A stretch of DNA of 64,000 bases from Flavobacterium sp. HSC-61S13 (GTDB lineage Bacteria > Bacteroidota > Bacteroidia > Flavobacteriales > Flavobacteriaceae), in assembly GCF_024171535.1 (NCBI RefSeq), contig NZ_JALJZV010000002.1:248001-312000 (forward strand), written 5' to 3'. Shown here one piece after another: positions 9,054 through 16,805 of the stretch (position 1 is the stretch's first letter; every line of letters begins with the position of its first letter). The position numbers and the translations under genes are program-made. The notes beneath the pieces were generated by a model. It ran no database searches. It saw only the letters and a program-made list of their open reading frames with translations, and was not told the DNA's origin.

Positions 9054-9083
9054 AAAAAAGAGACTCCTAGGAGTCTCTTTTTT
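9054..9083. terminator. Bidirectional intrinsic terminator after engB
   Basis: The perfect palindrome GAGACTCCTAGGAGTCTC (9060-9077) is flanked by six A residues on the left and six T residues on the right, giving a hairpin with a U tract in both directions. It ends engB (plus) and could also stop leftward transcripts from gldB-gldC. Confidence 0.9.
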
Positions 9084-9160
9084 ATTATCAGTGCTATTTT
9101 ACTACGTACAGAGGTAAGAAGCTATACTAAATCAACTAGCACGTAGTACACGCCTGTTTT

Positions 9161-9496
9161 TTATTTTGTCAATTCCAGCTTTTCAGCAAAATAGTCGCAA
9201 AAATCTCTCATAGTTGCGGCCATCTTATCCTCATCAGTCGCTCTTTCAAAAGTATCCGCCATCGCCACTAAGGTTTGATGAAAGAACTGCTTCATCTCAT
9301 CTACCGGCATATCTTTTGTCCAAAGATCGATCCGAAGGGTTTCTTGCGTATTGCTATCCCAAACAGACAGCAACATCGCTTTAGCAACTGCCTGATTAAT
9401 TCCTCCATCCTTAGCGGACCAATTCAATTTTTCAGGAACTTTATTTTCATCTAATTCTACCTGAATATTAATTTCAGAAGTATGTTTTGCGCTCAT
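9161..9496 (-). CDS. gldC: Gliding motility protein GldC
   Basis: GldC is a small protein without signal peptide or membrane segment that accompanies GldB; in Flavobacterium johnsoniae it supports gliding and GldB stability. I place the start at the ATG complementary to 9494-9496 (MSAKHTSEINIQVELDEN), giving 111 residues and a 1-nt gap after gldB. A start 33 nt further upstream would overlap gldB and add unconserved residues. The body (LNWSAKDGG, LRIDLWTKDMPVDEMKQFF) matches the family as I remember it. Confidence 0.93.
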   Translation of the reverse strand: MSAKHTSEINIQVELDENKVPEKLNWSAKDGGINQAVAKAMLLSVWDSNTQETLRIDLWTKDMPVDEMKQFFHQTLVAMADTFERATDEDKMAATMRDFCDYFAEKLELTK

Positions 9497-9497
9497 T

Positions 9498-10481
9498 TTA
9501 CTTTTTTGGTTTATATCGAGATTCGTCAAAAATTTCTTTTGTATCTTTTTGCAAAAGAGTTTGCAAAGTTACGTCATTATTCTTCATATAAGCACGAACA
9601 ATCTGCCAACCTAACCACGCTCCTGTTCTTCCTGGAGATTCTGAATCAATATCTAAATAATATTTGGAGAAAGGGCTCGGATGTATAAAACGGGTTTGCA
9701 ATTTATAATCCGTACTAAACATCAATTTTTCACTTACAAAATAACTCCACATTTGCGACTCATTCGATTCACACCATTTCATCTGCTCATCGGTATACAT
9801 CATAATGACCGCAGGGGAAACGTCAGGCAACAACATCTCCTTAGCATATAAAAGCTTTCCTTGGTAGATCATATTTCCAAGCAGGGTTTTACTAGTTAGA
9901 GGGGCTATTTTAGTCGTTACAAAGGCATTTGCAACGTCGGGTAAAATTTGATTCGGTTCAAATTCTGCCCGTAAATACTCGGGAAAACCTTGATAGAAGC
10001 GGTGATCTTTACCCAAATAGGTATCCAAAGAAATCAAAACCAAAGAATCTGCATAGATCGCTTTGGACTCGATATCAACTTCAGAAATCAACGTAATGAC
10101 GCGTTTGGTATTTTCCTCGGGATAATAAAATTTAATTCGTTGAAATAAATTCGTCAAACCCGCACTCAATGGATCTAAGTTCTTAAATTTCTTTTGCACC
10201 TCATCATGTAATTCGGCAAACAAAGTATCATTCTTTTTATCCATCCAAAACTGGTCATCAAATTGGGATGGAAACAGAAACGGAAATTGCTTTTTCAAGG
10301 CAGGAAAATCAGCTTGTGGTGTCTCGTAAAACAATTGATCAAAGCGCTCTATCTTAAAATCGGTGGCGATACCAGCATCGGAAGCATCAGAAGCTTTTTT
10401 ATCAGAACAAGAGATCAGAAAAAAGCCCAGTAAGCCCGCTAATAGATAATTAATTTTAGTAAATTTGGAAAAACACATCAT
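9498..10481 (-). CDS. gldB: Gliding motility lipoprotein GldB
   Basis: GldB is a cell-envelope lipoprotein required for gliding and T9SS function in flavobacteria. The 327-residue protein starts MMCFSKFTKINYLLAG and has a lipobox ending in ISC, so it is exported and lipidated near residue 25. The mature part begins IERFDQLFYETP after a short linker, as in known GldB. The second Met is an equally good start. It is followed directly by gldC. A TAnnTTTG element lies 35 nt upstream of the start. Confidence 0.93.
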   Translation of the reverse strand: MMCFSKFTKINYLLAGLLGFFLISCSDKKASDASDAGIATDFKIERFDQLFYETPQADFPALKKQFPFLFPSQFDDQFWMDKKNDTLFAELHDEVQKKFKNLDPLSAGLTNLFQRIKFYYPEENTKRVITLISEVDIESKAIYADSLVLISLDTYLGKDHRFYQGFPEYLRAEFEPNQILPDVANAFVTTKIAPLTSKTLLGNMIYQGKLLYAKEMLLPDVSPAVIMMYTDEQMKWCESNESQMWSYFVSEKLMFSTDYKLQTRFIHPSPFSKYYLDIDSESPGRTGAWLGWQIVRAYMKNNDVTLQTLLQKDTKEIFDESRYKPKK

Positions 10482-10515
10482 ATTCTTGGTGAAGTTACTT
10501 TTTAGTATTTATATA

Positions 10516-10523
10516 CAAATATA
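10516..10523 (-). promoter_or_regulatory. Putative -7 element for gldB-gldC
   Basis: The minus strand reads TATATTTG, matching the Bacteroidota -7 consensus, 34 nt upstream of the gldB ATG. No well-spaced TTG is visible. It lies in the short divergent region shared with nadE. Confidence 0.45.
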
Positions 10524-10555
10524 ATATAGAATCTTAATTATTGATCTCTTTCCAA

Positions 10556-11365
10556 ATGAAAACTCCAATTTTTAATGCTAAGGCGGTTACTGAACATATT
10601 GTACTCTGGTTAAAAAACTATGCTGAGGAAGCGGGTGTTAAAGGATTCGTGATTGGTATTTCGGGTGGGATAGATTCTGCGGTTACTTCTACGTTGTGCG
10701 CGATGACCGGACTTCCTACATTATGTATTGAAATGCCTATACATCAGGCGCCGAGCCAAGTATCTCGAGGTCAAGAGCAGCTGAATTTTTTAAAAAATAA
10801 TTTCAAAAACACCCACACTGCCCTAGCTGATTTGACGGAGACCTTTGATCTTTTCCAAAAGGCGGTACCTCAGGAAAACGCTTCCACAGAAACATTACGC
10901 CTAACTCTTGCCAATACCCGAGCTCGCTTGCGAATGACCACACTGTATTATTTCGCAGGAATAAATCACTCCCTAGTGGTTGGTACAGGAAACAAGATAG
11001 AAGATTTTGGCGTTGGCTTTTTTACCAAATACGGTGATGGCGGAGTCGATTTAAGCCCTATTGCAGACCTTTTAAAGTCGGAAGTTCGCGCACTTGGAGT
11101 TCACTTAAATGTCCCGTCTAGTATCGTACAAGCCAAACCAACTGACGGGCTGTTTGGCGACGACCGGAGCGACGAAGATCAGTTAGGAGCAAACTATGAC
11201 GAACTCGAAAAAGCCATGTACAACAAGGACCAAGGACTAACTTCGAGCGATCTAACCGGAAGAGATAAAGAGGTTTTTGACATCTACGAACGACTAAATC
11301 GCATCAACCAACACAAAATAAACCCGATTCCGGTATGTATTATACCCGAAAAACTAAAAAAATAA
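10556..11365 (+). CDS. nadE: NH3-dependent NAD(+) synthetase
   Basis: NadE amidates deamido-NAD with ammonia in the last step of NAD synthesis. The 269-residue protein has the ATP-pyrophosphatase P-loop GISGGIDSAV near residue 35, RARLRMTTLYYFA, GTGNKIEDFGVGFFTKYGDG and PTDGLFGDDRSDEDQLG, all typical of the short ammonia-dependent form; there is no glutaminase domain. The ATG at 10556 was chosen over an upstream TTG at 10541. It is transcribed divergently from gldB. Confidence 0.95.
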   Translation: MKTPIFNAKAVTEHIVLWLKNYAEEAGVKGFVIGISGGIDSAVTSTLCAMTGLPTLCIEMPIHQAPSQVSRGQEQLNFLKNNFKNTHTALADLTETFDLFQKAVPQENASTETLRLTLANTRARLRMTTLYYFAGINHSLVVGTGNKIEDFGVGFFTKYGDGGVDLSPIADLLKSEVRALGVHLNVPSSIVQAKPTDGLFGDDRSDEDQLGANYDELEKAMYNKDQGLTSSDLTGRDKEVFDIYERLNRINQHKINPIPVCIIPEKLKK

Positions 11366-11401
11366 CCCAACTTATACGCTGATTATCTGCTTAATTTTTA
11401 G

Positions 11402-11409
11402 TATTTTTG
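11402..11409 (+). promoter_or_regulatory. Putative -7 element for the LuxR-type regulator
   Basis: TATTTTTG matches TAnnTTTG, 25 nt upstream of the ATG at 11435. There is no clear TTG upstream at 17-23 nt. Consensus-based inference. Confidence 0.45.
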
Positions 11410-11434
11410 ATAAATTACTTACAAAAATTCAGTT

Positions 11435-12022
11435 ATGCCAACAATAATTGTAGCTGATAGTCAGCCAGTATGTATCCTTGGGCTTCGAACACATTTTGAA
11501 AAGAGTGTGCATTTTACCTTGACCGAGGAAGTCATGAGTTTTTCAGAGTTAAAAACTGCCTTATCCACTTTAGCTTACGATATCATCATACTAGACATCA
11601 ATATAGCGGAGTTTCATAACTTAAAAGATATACACATCATCCGCGAGTTAGCTCCTAGTTCTAAAATCGTCGTATTTACCAACAAACAATCCTCCTATTT
11701 TGAAACCGTTTTATTAAAGTTTGGAGTAGATTTATATGTAGAAAAAAATGAGAGCTTACAGTATTTAGAATCACATATCGAGGCTTTGCTTCATCAAGGA
11801 CAGCACCACCACACCTACACTCCCGTAGTTAAAATTTTGTCTACCCGGGAACTCGAAGTTCTAAAGATGTTAGCCCAAGGAATGAAAAATAAGGAGATTG
11901 GCACCAAACTCGATCTCAACGAAAAAACAATCAGTACTTATAAACTCCGACTGCTTTCCAAACTTGAAGCCAACAATACCTTAGAACTCGTTCAGAAAGC
12001 CCTGCTAATTGGTATCATCTAA
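11435..12022 (+). CDS. LuxR-family response regulator
   Basis: This two-domain transcription factor of 195 residues has a receiver domain (about 1-115) and a C-terminal LuxR/NarL helix-turn-helix (about 133-195, LSTRELEVLKMLAQGMKNKE). In the receiver the phospho-acceptor is Asp54 (IILDIN), with Thr82 and Lys104 in the switch positions. The usual acidic pair is reduced to one residue (Asp8 followed by Ser9), so phosphorylation may be altered. No kinase gene is adjacent. Its TAA overlaps the dnaG stop on the other strand by 4 nt. The target genes are unknown. Confidence 0.88.
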   Translation: MPTIIVADSQPVCILGLRTHFEKSVHFTLTEEVMSFSELKTALSTLAYDIIILDINIAEFHNLKDIHIIRELAPSSKIVVFTNKQSSYFETVLLKFGVDLYVEKNESLQYLESHIEALLHQGQHHHTYTPVVKILSTRELEVLKMLAQGMKNKEIGTKLDLNEKTISTYKLRLLSKLEANNTLELVQKALLIGII

Positions 12023-13992
12023 CGGTACCTCGAAGTAACCTGTCCGAGTTTCTCCGAGAAGCTATGTGTTAATTTTGAGTAATCCATAACCATCAGCAAA
12101 GTCTCTGAATAATCGATATCTCCACCACCGACCAGCGATTCCTTTAATTCATTAATGATCGTATTTACCAAAAACAAACGCAAGGTCAAAATATTCTCAG
12201 AAACATACTGTTCAATACTTTCATCTTTCATCTTTACAAAAATATTCTGCTCTTCCCATCGATGCAGCACATCGCGCTCTTCTTCCATGATAATTCCAGT
12301 AACTTCTTGTGCTAAATCCGGCTCCAAGCGCATGATATAACCCTCTAAATTCCATTCTGGATTGCTGTGATAGAAGTCCATAATATCGGTATAGATCTTT
12401 TGAAACAAAGGATTGGTTAACTCCACCTCATCTTCTTGCAAACTCAAATATACCCGTTCATATACCTTATATTTTTCTTTGTGGTTTACTTCTACAATTT
12501 CATCGTCGTCATTGGTCTGTAACAATACATCTGTGAATTCCTCTTCATGTTGACCATACAACAACAGTATTTCAATTATTTTGCGTTCTAAAAAATGCAG
12601 TATATCCACTTTCTCTGTGGTCTCTTCTATATCTCGAACAACCTCGAGTTCTTTCTTCTCTTCTACAAATTTCTTATTAGCATCAGCTACTTCTTTCTTA
12701 CCTATTTGTGCCAAAGTACTAAACAATACTTCTTCAGAAATATCCATAATTCTGGAACATTCTTGAACGTATACCTCCTGCTTAATCACATCGGGTATCT
12801 TAGAGATGCTGTTAACCATATCTCGAATCAACTCCGCCTTTTTGATTGGATCGTCTTTAGCCTCATCCATTAACATAGATGCTTTAAAACGAATAAAATC
12901 CTTGGCATTTTGCTCAAAATACCTCTGCAACTCATCTAAGGAATTTTTCCTTGCAAAACTATCGGGATCCTCCCCTTGCGGAAAAGAACACACCCGCACA
13001 TTCATCCCCGCCTCTAGAATCAAATCTATACCTCGGATCGAAGCGCGAAGCCCTGCGGCATCCCCATCAAATAGTACGGTAATATTTTTGGTTAGTCGAT
13101 TGATCAAACGAATTTGGTCGGCTGTCAATGCAGTACCCGAAGAAGAAACGACATTGTGGATACCCGACTGATACATCTGAATTACATCCGTATATCCCTC
13201 TACTAAAAAACAATTGTCTTGTTTGGCAATCTCCTGCTTCGCATGAAAAATACCATACAAAACTTTACTTTTATGGTAAATATCACTTTCCGGTGAATTG
13301 AGGTATTTTGCGGCCTTTTTATCATTGGTCAATATCCTTCCACCAAATCCCAAAACCCGACCAGACATACTTTGAATAGGAAACATTACACGTCCTTTAA
13401 AACGGTCAAATTTCTTATCATCCTTAACAATGGTTAGCCCGGTTTTATCTAAGTATTCGAGTTGATATCCTTTTGCTAAGGCATCATTGGTAAAGGCATC
13501 CCAAGCATCTGGAGAATACCCCAAATTGAATCGCTCAATAGTATCTGTAGTAAACCCTCTTTCCTTAAAATAACTAAGACCTATAGCTTTCCCCTCTTCT
13601 GATTCTGTTAAAGTCTGATGGAAGTATTTTTTGGCATATTCAGAAACCAAGAACATACTTTCCTTCTCATTCAGTTGTTCCTTTTCATCATCGGTTTGTT
13701 GGGTTTCCTCAATTTCTATATTGTACTTCCGCGCCAAATAACGGATTGCTTCTGGATAACTAAAATGCTCGTGTTCCATTAAAAAAGCTACTGCATTCCC
13801 GCCCTTACCCGAACTAAAATCCTTCCAAATTTGTTTGACAGGAGACACCATAAACGATGGCGTTTTCTCACTGACAAAGGGACTCAATCCTTTATAGTTC
13901 GTTCCTGATTTTTTTAAACTTACAAAATCGCCAATCACTTCCTCTACTCGAGCAACATCAAAAACGGTATCAATTGTGCTTTTTGAAATCAT
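12019..13992 (-). CDS. dnaG: DNA primase DnaG, without zinc ligands
   Basis: DnaG makes RNA primers at the replication fork. The start is the ATG complementary to 13990-13992 (MISKSTIDTVFDVARVEEVI), giving 657 residues. The N-terminal CHC2 zinc-binding module keeps its fold-like sequence (KGLSPFVSEKTPSF, IWKDFSSGKGG), but the positions that are Cys/His in E. coli (CPFH and CFGCG) are Ser, Val, Asp and Ser. The core and Toprim domain are intact (FLVEGYTDVI, LFDGDAAGLRA, EDPDSFA). A long C-terminal region follows for helicase contact. It is convergent with the LuxR-type regulator. Confidence 0.96.
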   Translation of the reverse strand: MISKSTIDTVFDVARVEEVIGDFVSLKKSGTNYKGLSPFVSEKTPSFMVSPVKQIWKDFSSGKGGNAVAFLMEHEHFSYPEAIRYLARKYNIEIEETQQTDDEKEQLNEKESMFLVSEYAKKYFHQTLTESEEGKAIGLSYFKERGFTTDTIERFNLGYSPDAWDAFTNDALAKGYQLEYLDKTGLTIVKDDKKFDRFKGRVMFPIQSMSGRVLGFGGRILTNDKKAAKYLNSPESDIYHKSKVLYGIFHAKQEIAKQDNCFLVEGYTDVIQMYQSGIHNVVSSSGTALTADQIRLINRLTKNITVLFDGDAAGLRASIRGIDLILEAGMNVRVCSFPQGEDPDSFARKNSLDELQRYFEQNAKDFIRFKASMLMDEAKDDPIKKAELIRDMVNSISKIPDVIKQEVYVQECSRIMDISEEVLFSTLAQIGKKEVADANKKFVEEKKELEVVRDIEETTEKVDILHFLERKIIEILLLYGQHEEEFTDVLLQTNDDDEIVEVNHKEKYKVYERVYLSLQEDEVELTNPLFQKIYTDIMDFYHSNPEWNLEGYIMRLEPDLAQEVTGIIMEEERDVLHRWEEQNIFVKMKDESIEQYVSENILTLRLFLVNTIINELKESLVGGGDIDYSETLLMVMDYSKLTHSFSEKLGQVTSRYR

Positions 13993-14041
13993 CTTAGTTT
14001 CTTTTTTAATGTAGACAAAGATACGAGGTAAATACAAAAGT

Positions 14042-14067
14042 AAAAAGACAGCTACTGCTGTCTTTTT
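14042..14067 (-). terminator. Intrinsic terminator after the sigma/anti-sigma/envelope operon
   Basis: AAAAAGACAGC (14042-14052) pairs with GCTGTCTTTTT (14057-14067) around a TACT loop. On the minus strand the hairpin ends in a T run. It lies 16 nt after the stop of the envelope protein gene and separates it from dnaG. Confidence 0.85.
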
Positions 14068-14082
14068 ATACTAATAATACAA

Positions 14083-15153
14083 TCAATTAAAATCGGCTCG
14101 AATACCCAGTGAAATATTGTTTTGGTCGATGTTGTTTGATTTAAAAAGTGGACTGATATCGTACTTAGAATACAAACTAAAAGCACGATAGCCTACATAG
14201 GCACTAGCACCATATACAAAATCGTTGGTGCGAAGGTCATTCTTGTTCTTTATCTTATGTTTTTCTCCATCTTCATTATATTTTAAAATCTGTTTGGTTT
14301 TAATATTAAAACCAGCATATCCCCCAATTCCCATGTGAAAACCCTTTTTGTTGCGAACTATTCTCCGAACACCATCTGCACTTAACACCGTAGGCGAAAA
14401 ATCAAACTCCAAATGAACGGGTACAACTAAATTCAAACTTCTCAGTCGCGACTCCTTAAGGTTTTTATCGTAAATCTCTAAATGAGTTTGTTTACCATCT
14501 TTTATAAAATAACGATTATCCGTTGGCCTCAGATTATTATACATCATCGATATCCCATATTTTAAATGCATTAAATTATCATCTTTAAATAATCTGCTTT
14601 TATACGTCCATCCTATTTCGTAGAAATGTGACCCCAAATACCTGAAATCAGAATGAGCTACCGCCCCTTCAGTAACTAAATTATTAAGTCCCATAGCAAA
14701 CACCAACTGAGTAGTCGTTCGCTTCCACGGTCTTGGCATATTTATATTTATTCCACATTTATACCTAGCAAGATCATCAACCGCTCTATCATTTGACAAC
14801 GTATCTCTAAACATACTTGAGTCCGTTTGCGACAAACCTAAGCTTACTTTTTCCTTAACTAGTTGGTCGAGTGTTTTTTTCTCCTGATTAATTCTATCCT
14901 CAATATTCTGAGCATGCAGGGCTGCCACTTTAGCCTTAGCCTCTTGAGCTTCATCGTATGAAATTCGGTTTGTCAATAACTGATCGTTGATTTGATCTAT
15001 TTTTTCTTTAAGTACACGCTTCTCTTCTCGAGTAATTGTTTCAATGTTCTGAGAGACTTGCTGAACCTGTACCTCAAATTTTTCTTCTTGCGCCTGCACG
15101 GTTGTAAAAAACAAACAACCAACAAGCATCAGATAAAAGTTTTTGTTTTTCAT
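14083..15153 (-). CDS. Predicted outer-membrane beta-barrel protein with N-terminal coiled coil
   Basis: I do not recognise a named family. The 356-residue protein has a signal peptide (MKNKNFYLMLVGCLFFTTVQAQ), then about 80 residues of heptad-like charged sequence (about 25-105) likely to form a coiled coil. The remaining 230 residues have alternating strands with Gly and aromatic residues, ending ISLGIRADFN, as in small outer-membrane barrels. It lies 18 nt after the probable anti-sigma gene, so it is probably the effector of the ECF module and may be made under envelope stress. A terminator follows. The barrel call is inference from the sequence pattern. Confidence 0.72.
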   Translation of the reverse strand: MKNKNFYLMLVGCLFFTTVQAQEEKFEVQVQQVSQNIETITREEKRVLKEKIDQINDQLLTNRISYDEAQEAKAKVAALHAQNIEDRINQEKKTLDQLVKEKVSLGLSQTDSSMFRDTLSNDRAVDDLARYKCGININMPRPWKRTTTQLVFAMGLNNLVTEGAVAHSDFRYLGSHFYEIGWTYKSRLFKDDNLMHLKYGISMMYNNLRPTDNRYFIKDGKQTHLEIYDKNLKESRLRSLNLVVPVHLEFDFSPTVLSADGVRRIVRNKKGFHMGIGGYAGFNIKTKQILKYNEDGEKHKIKNKNDLRTNDFVYGASAYVGYRAFSLYSKYDISPLFKSNNIDQNNISLGIRADFN

Positions 15154-15171
15154 AATATCAATTTTATAGTT

Positions 15172-15840
15172 CTAATAGGACGTTGTTTTTTCATAGTTTC
15201 TATTGGCAAAATTGGTTCGTGCCTCCTTTAGGTTTCGCTTTATCTGTTCAAAAACAGTTGCTCTGTACTCGACCTTTAATTCACCCTCAACTTCGCTAAG
15301 CAAACTTTTGGGATCGACACTAAAACTCTTCGTATTGGTCTTATCGAGTATAGATAGTGCGACTTGATCTAAATCGTATAGTTTTTCTGCAGCTTTCTCG
15401 CTTTTCAAGTCGTGCCACTGGTCTTCGCGACGTTTATCAACTCGTGATTCGGGACTACTTTGCGTTTTTTCTACAGAAGGTTTACTAACAGCCACAGATT
15501 GCATGGGGATTTTTTGCGCTTCGGTTATCGTTTTGATACTTTCCTTTTTCTCTATGCGATTTTGTTGAACCGTCTGCTCTTGTGGATTACCCTGCAGTTG
15601 CTCTAATCCCACTGTACTCATCTTATCACTAGTAGAAAACAAAAAGAAATAAGTTCCACCTAACAACATCAATACACTTGCTGCTATCATAAACCAAGAA
15701 GATTTTCCCTTTTGGCTGTTCTTATAGTCCGAATCATTTAATTTATCTTCAAGACTCTTCCAAAGATCCGCATGCGGCTCCACAACACGATTATCAAACT
15801 TTTCTTTAATGCTTTTTTCTATTTTGCTCCATTTCTCCAT
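15172..15840 (-). CDS. Probable anti-sigma factor, single-pass membrane protein
   Basis: This 222-residue protein has a short N-terminal domain (about 1-45, including EPHADLWKSLEDKLN), one membrane segment (about 48-69, SWFMIAASVLMLLGGTYFF) and a Ser/Gln/Lys-rich region facing the periplasm. Its start overlaps the ECF sigma gene by 22 nt. Flavobacterial ECF sigma genes are often followed by a membrane protein with this layout acting as anti-sigma factor. I see no zinc-type HxxxCxxC motif, so the mechanism is unclear. The role rests mainly on position. Confidence 0.65.
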   Translation of the reverse strand: MEKWSKIEKSIKEKFDNRVVEPHADLWKSLEDKLNDSDYKNSQKGKSSWFMIAASVLMLLGGTYFFLFSTSDKMSTVGLEQLQGNPQEQTVQQNRIEKKESIKTITEAQKIPMQSVAVSKPSVEKTQSSPESRVDKRREDQWHDLKSEKAAEKLYDLDQVALSILDKTNTKSFSVDPKSLLSEVEGELKVEYRATVFEQIKRNLKEARTNFANRNYEKTTSY

Positions 15841-16391
15841 GTTCCCTTATTTTTAGTCAACAATTGCTTTTGTAATATTTTCCGAGCATGTGCCAATTGC
15901 GATTTTGAAGTTCCTTCTTGAATTCCGAGCATCTTGGCAATCTCTGCATGTTTATGCTCTTCAATGACAAAAAGATTAAAAACCGTACGTACACCTATAG
16001 GTAATTGATCAATAAAACCTTCTAGTTCTTCGAGAGTAAAATCTGTATCATAAACCTCTTCTTCTGCTTGCACTTCATGGAATTGTACCTCTTCTATAAA
16101 AAATACCGCTTTTTCACTTCTTAAGAAGGACAGTGATTCATGGACCATAATACGCCGAATCCAACCTTCAAAACTCCCTTTATTCTCAAAACTAGATATC
16201 TGTTGAAAAACCTTAACAAAAGCTCCTACCATAACATGCTCGGCCTTATGACTATCGCGTATATACCGACGACATATACTGAGCATCTTGGGCGCATAAA
16301 GCTGATATACCTCACTTTGCGCCTTCCGCTCTTGCTTCTTTAGAAGAGCAATTAATTCCAGGGGATTATTTACTAACGGTATTACTTTCAA
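15819..16391 (-). CDS. ECF-type RNA polymerase sigma factor, TTG start
   Basis: This 190-residue sigma-70 family protein has region 2 at about residues 20-90 (VYQLYAPKMLSICRRYIRD, AFVKVFQQISSFENKGSFEG, WIRRIMVHESLSFLR) and region 4 at about 125-180 (LPIGVRTVFNLFVIEEHKHA, EIAKMLGIQEGTSKSQLAHA, RKIL). The usual DAEDVLQE motif of region 2.2 is changed to KAEHVMVG. There is no ATG in frame between the upstream stop and region 2, so the TTG complementary to 16389-16391 is taken as start. It heads an operon with a membrane protein and a barrel-like protein. Confidence 0.9.
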   Translation of the reverse strand: MKVIPLVNNPLELIALLKKQERKAQSEVYQLYAPKMLSICRRYIRDSHKAEHVMVGAFVKVFQQISSFENKGSFEGWIRRIMVHESLSFLRSEKAVFFIEEVQFHEVQAEEEVYDTDFTLEELEGFIDQLPIGVRTVFNLFVIEEHKHAEIAKMLGIQEGTSKSQLAHARKILQKQLLTKNKGTWRNGAK

Positions 16392-16467
16392 AATATAGGT
16401 TGCTTCTATTATATAGACGTAGAACTATGCAAAAAGGTTGTATCGAGATTGGATTCTTTTTCAAATA

Positions 16468-16665
16468 TTATTTTACACTAAAATTAAAAGCTAATTTTAA
16501 AGCCATATTATCTTTCAATCCGGGATAAGCAGTTGGACCGTATCGATAAAACACTCCAAATCCAAAGACCCTATGTTTAAATAATCTATCGAAGTCCAAT
16601 TCCTTAATTGTACTGCTGTTTCTACAAATACGTGTTTTTTTTGACAGTAAGCAATTATTGAACAA
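16468..16665 (-). pseudogene. Possible remnant of an outer-membrane protein C-terminus
   Basis: A 65-codon open frame ends with RYGPTAYPGLKDNMALKLAF and then NFSVK before the stop. Alternating hydrophobic residues and a terminal aromatic pattern resemble the last two strands and beta-signal of an outer-membrane barrel. No signal peptide or longer frame can be found upstream in any minus-strand frame, so if it is coding it is a degraded piece. The rest of the 414-bp gap between the sigma factor gene and the prenyl synthase gene shows nothing I can name. Confidence 0.35.
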
Positions 16666-16805
16666 CTTGTACTCTTAGTTAGATTTTCCTAAATTAGGCT
16701 GGTATGTGTCGGAATTTAAGGTGGGAATTTTTCTGCTTAAAAAGCAGTGAAGCAAATTGTTGTTAGGTAAATAAACTTATATAAGTGCTTGCAAAAAAAA
16801 TACAC

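Noticed and set aside
12806..13171. Plus-strand open frame of 121 codons opposite dnaG
   Set aside because: Antisense to the conserved Toprim region of dnaG; it has the composition expected of a shadow frame.
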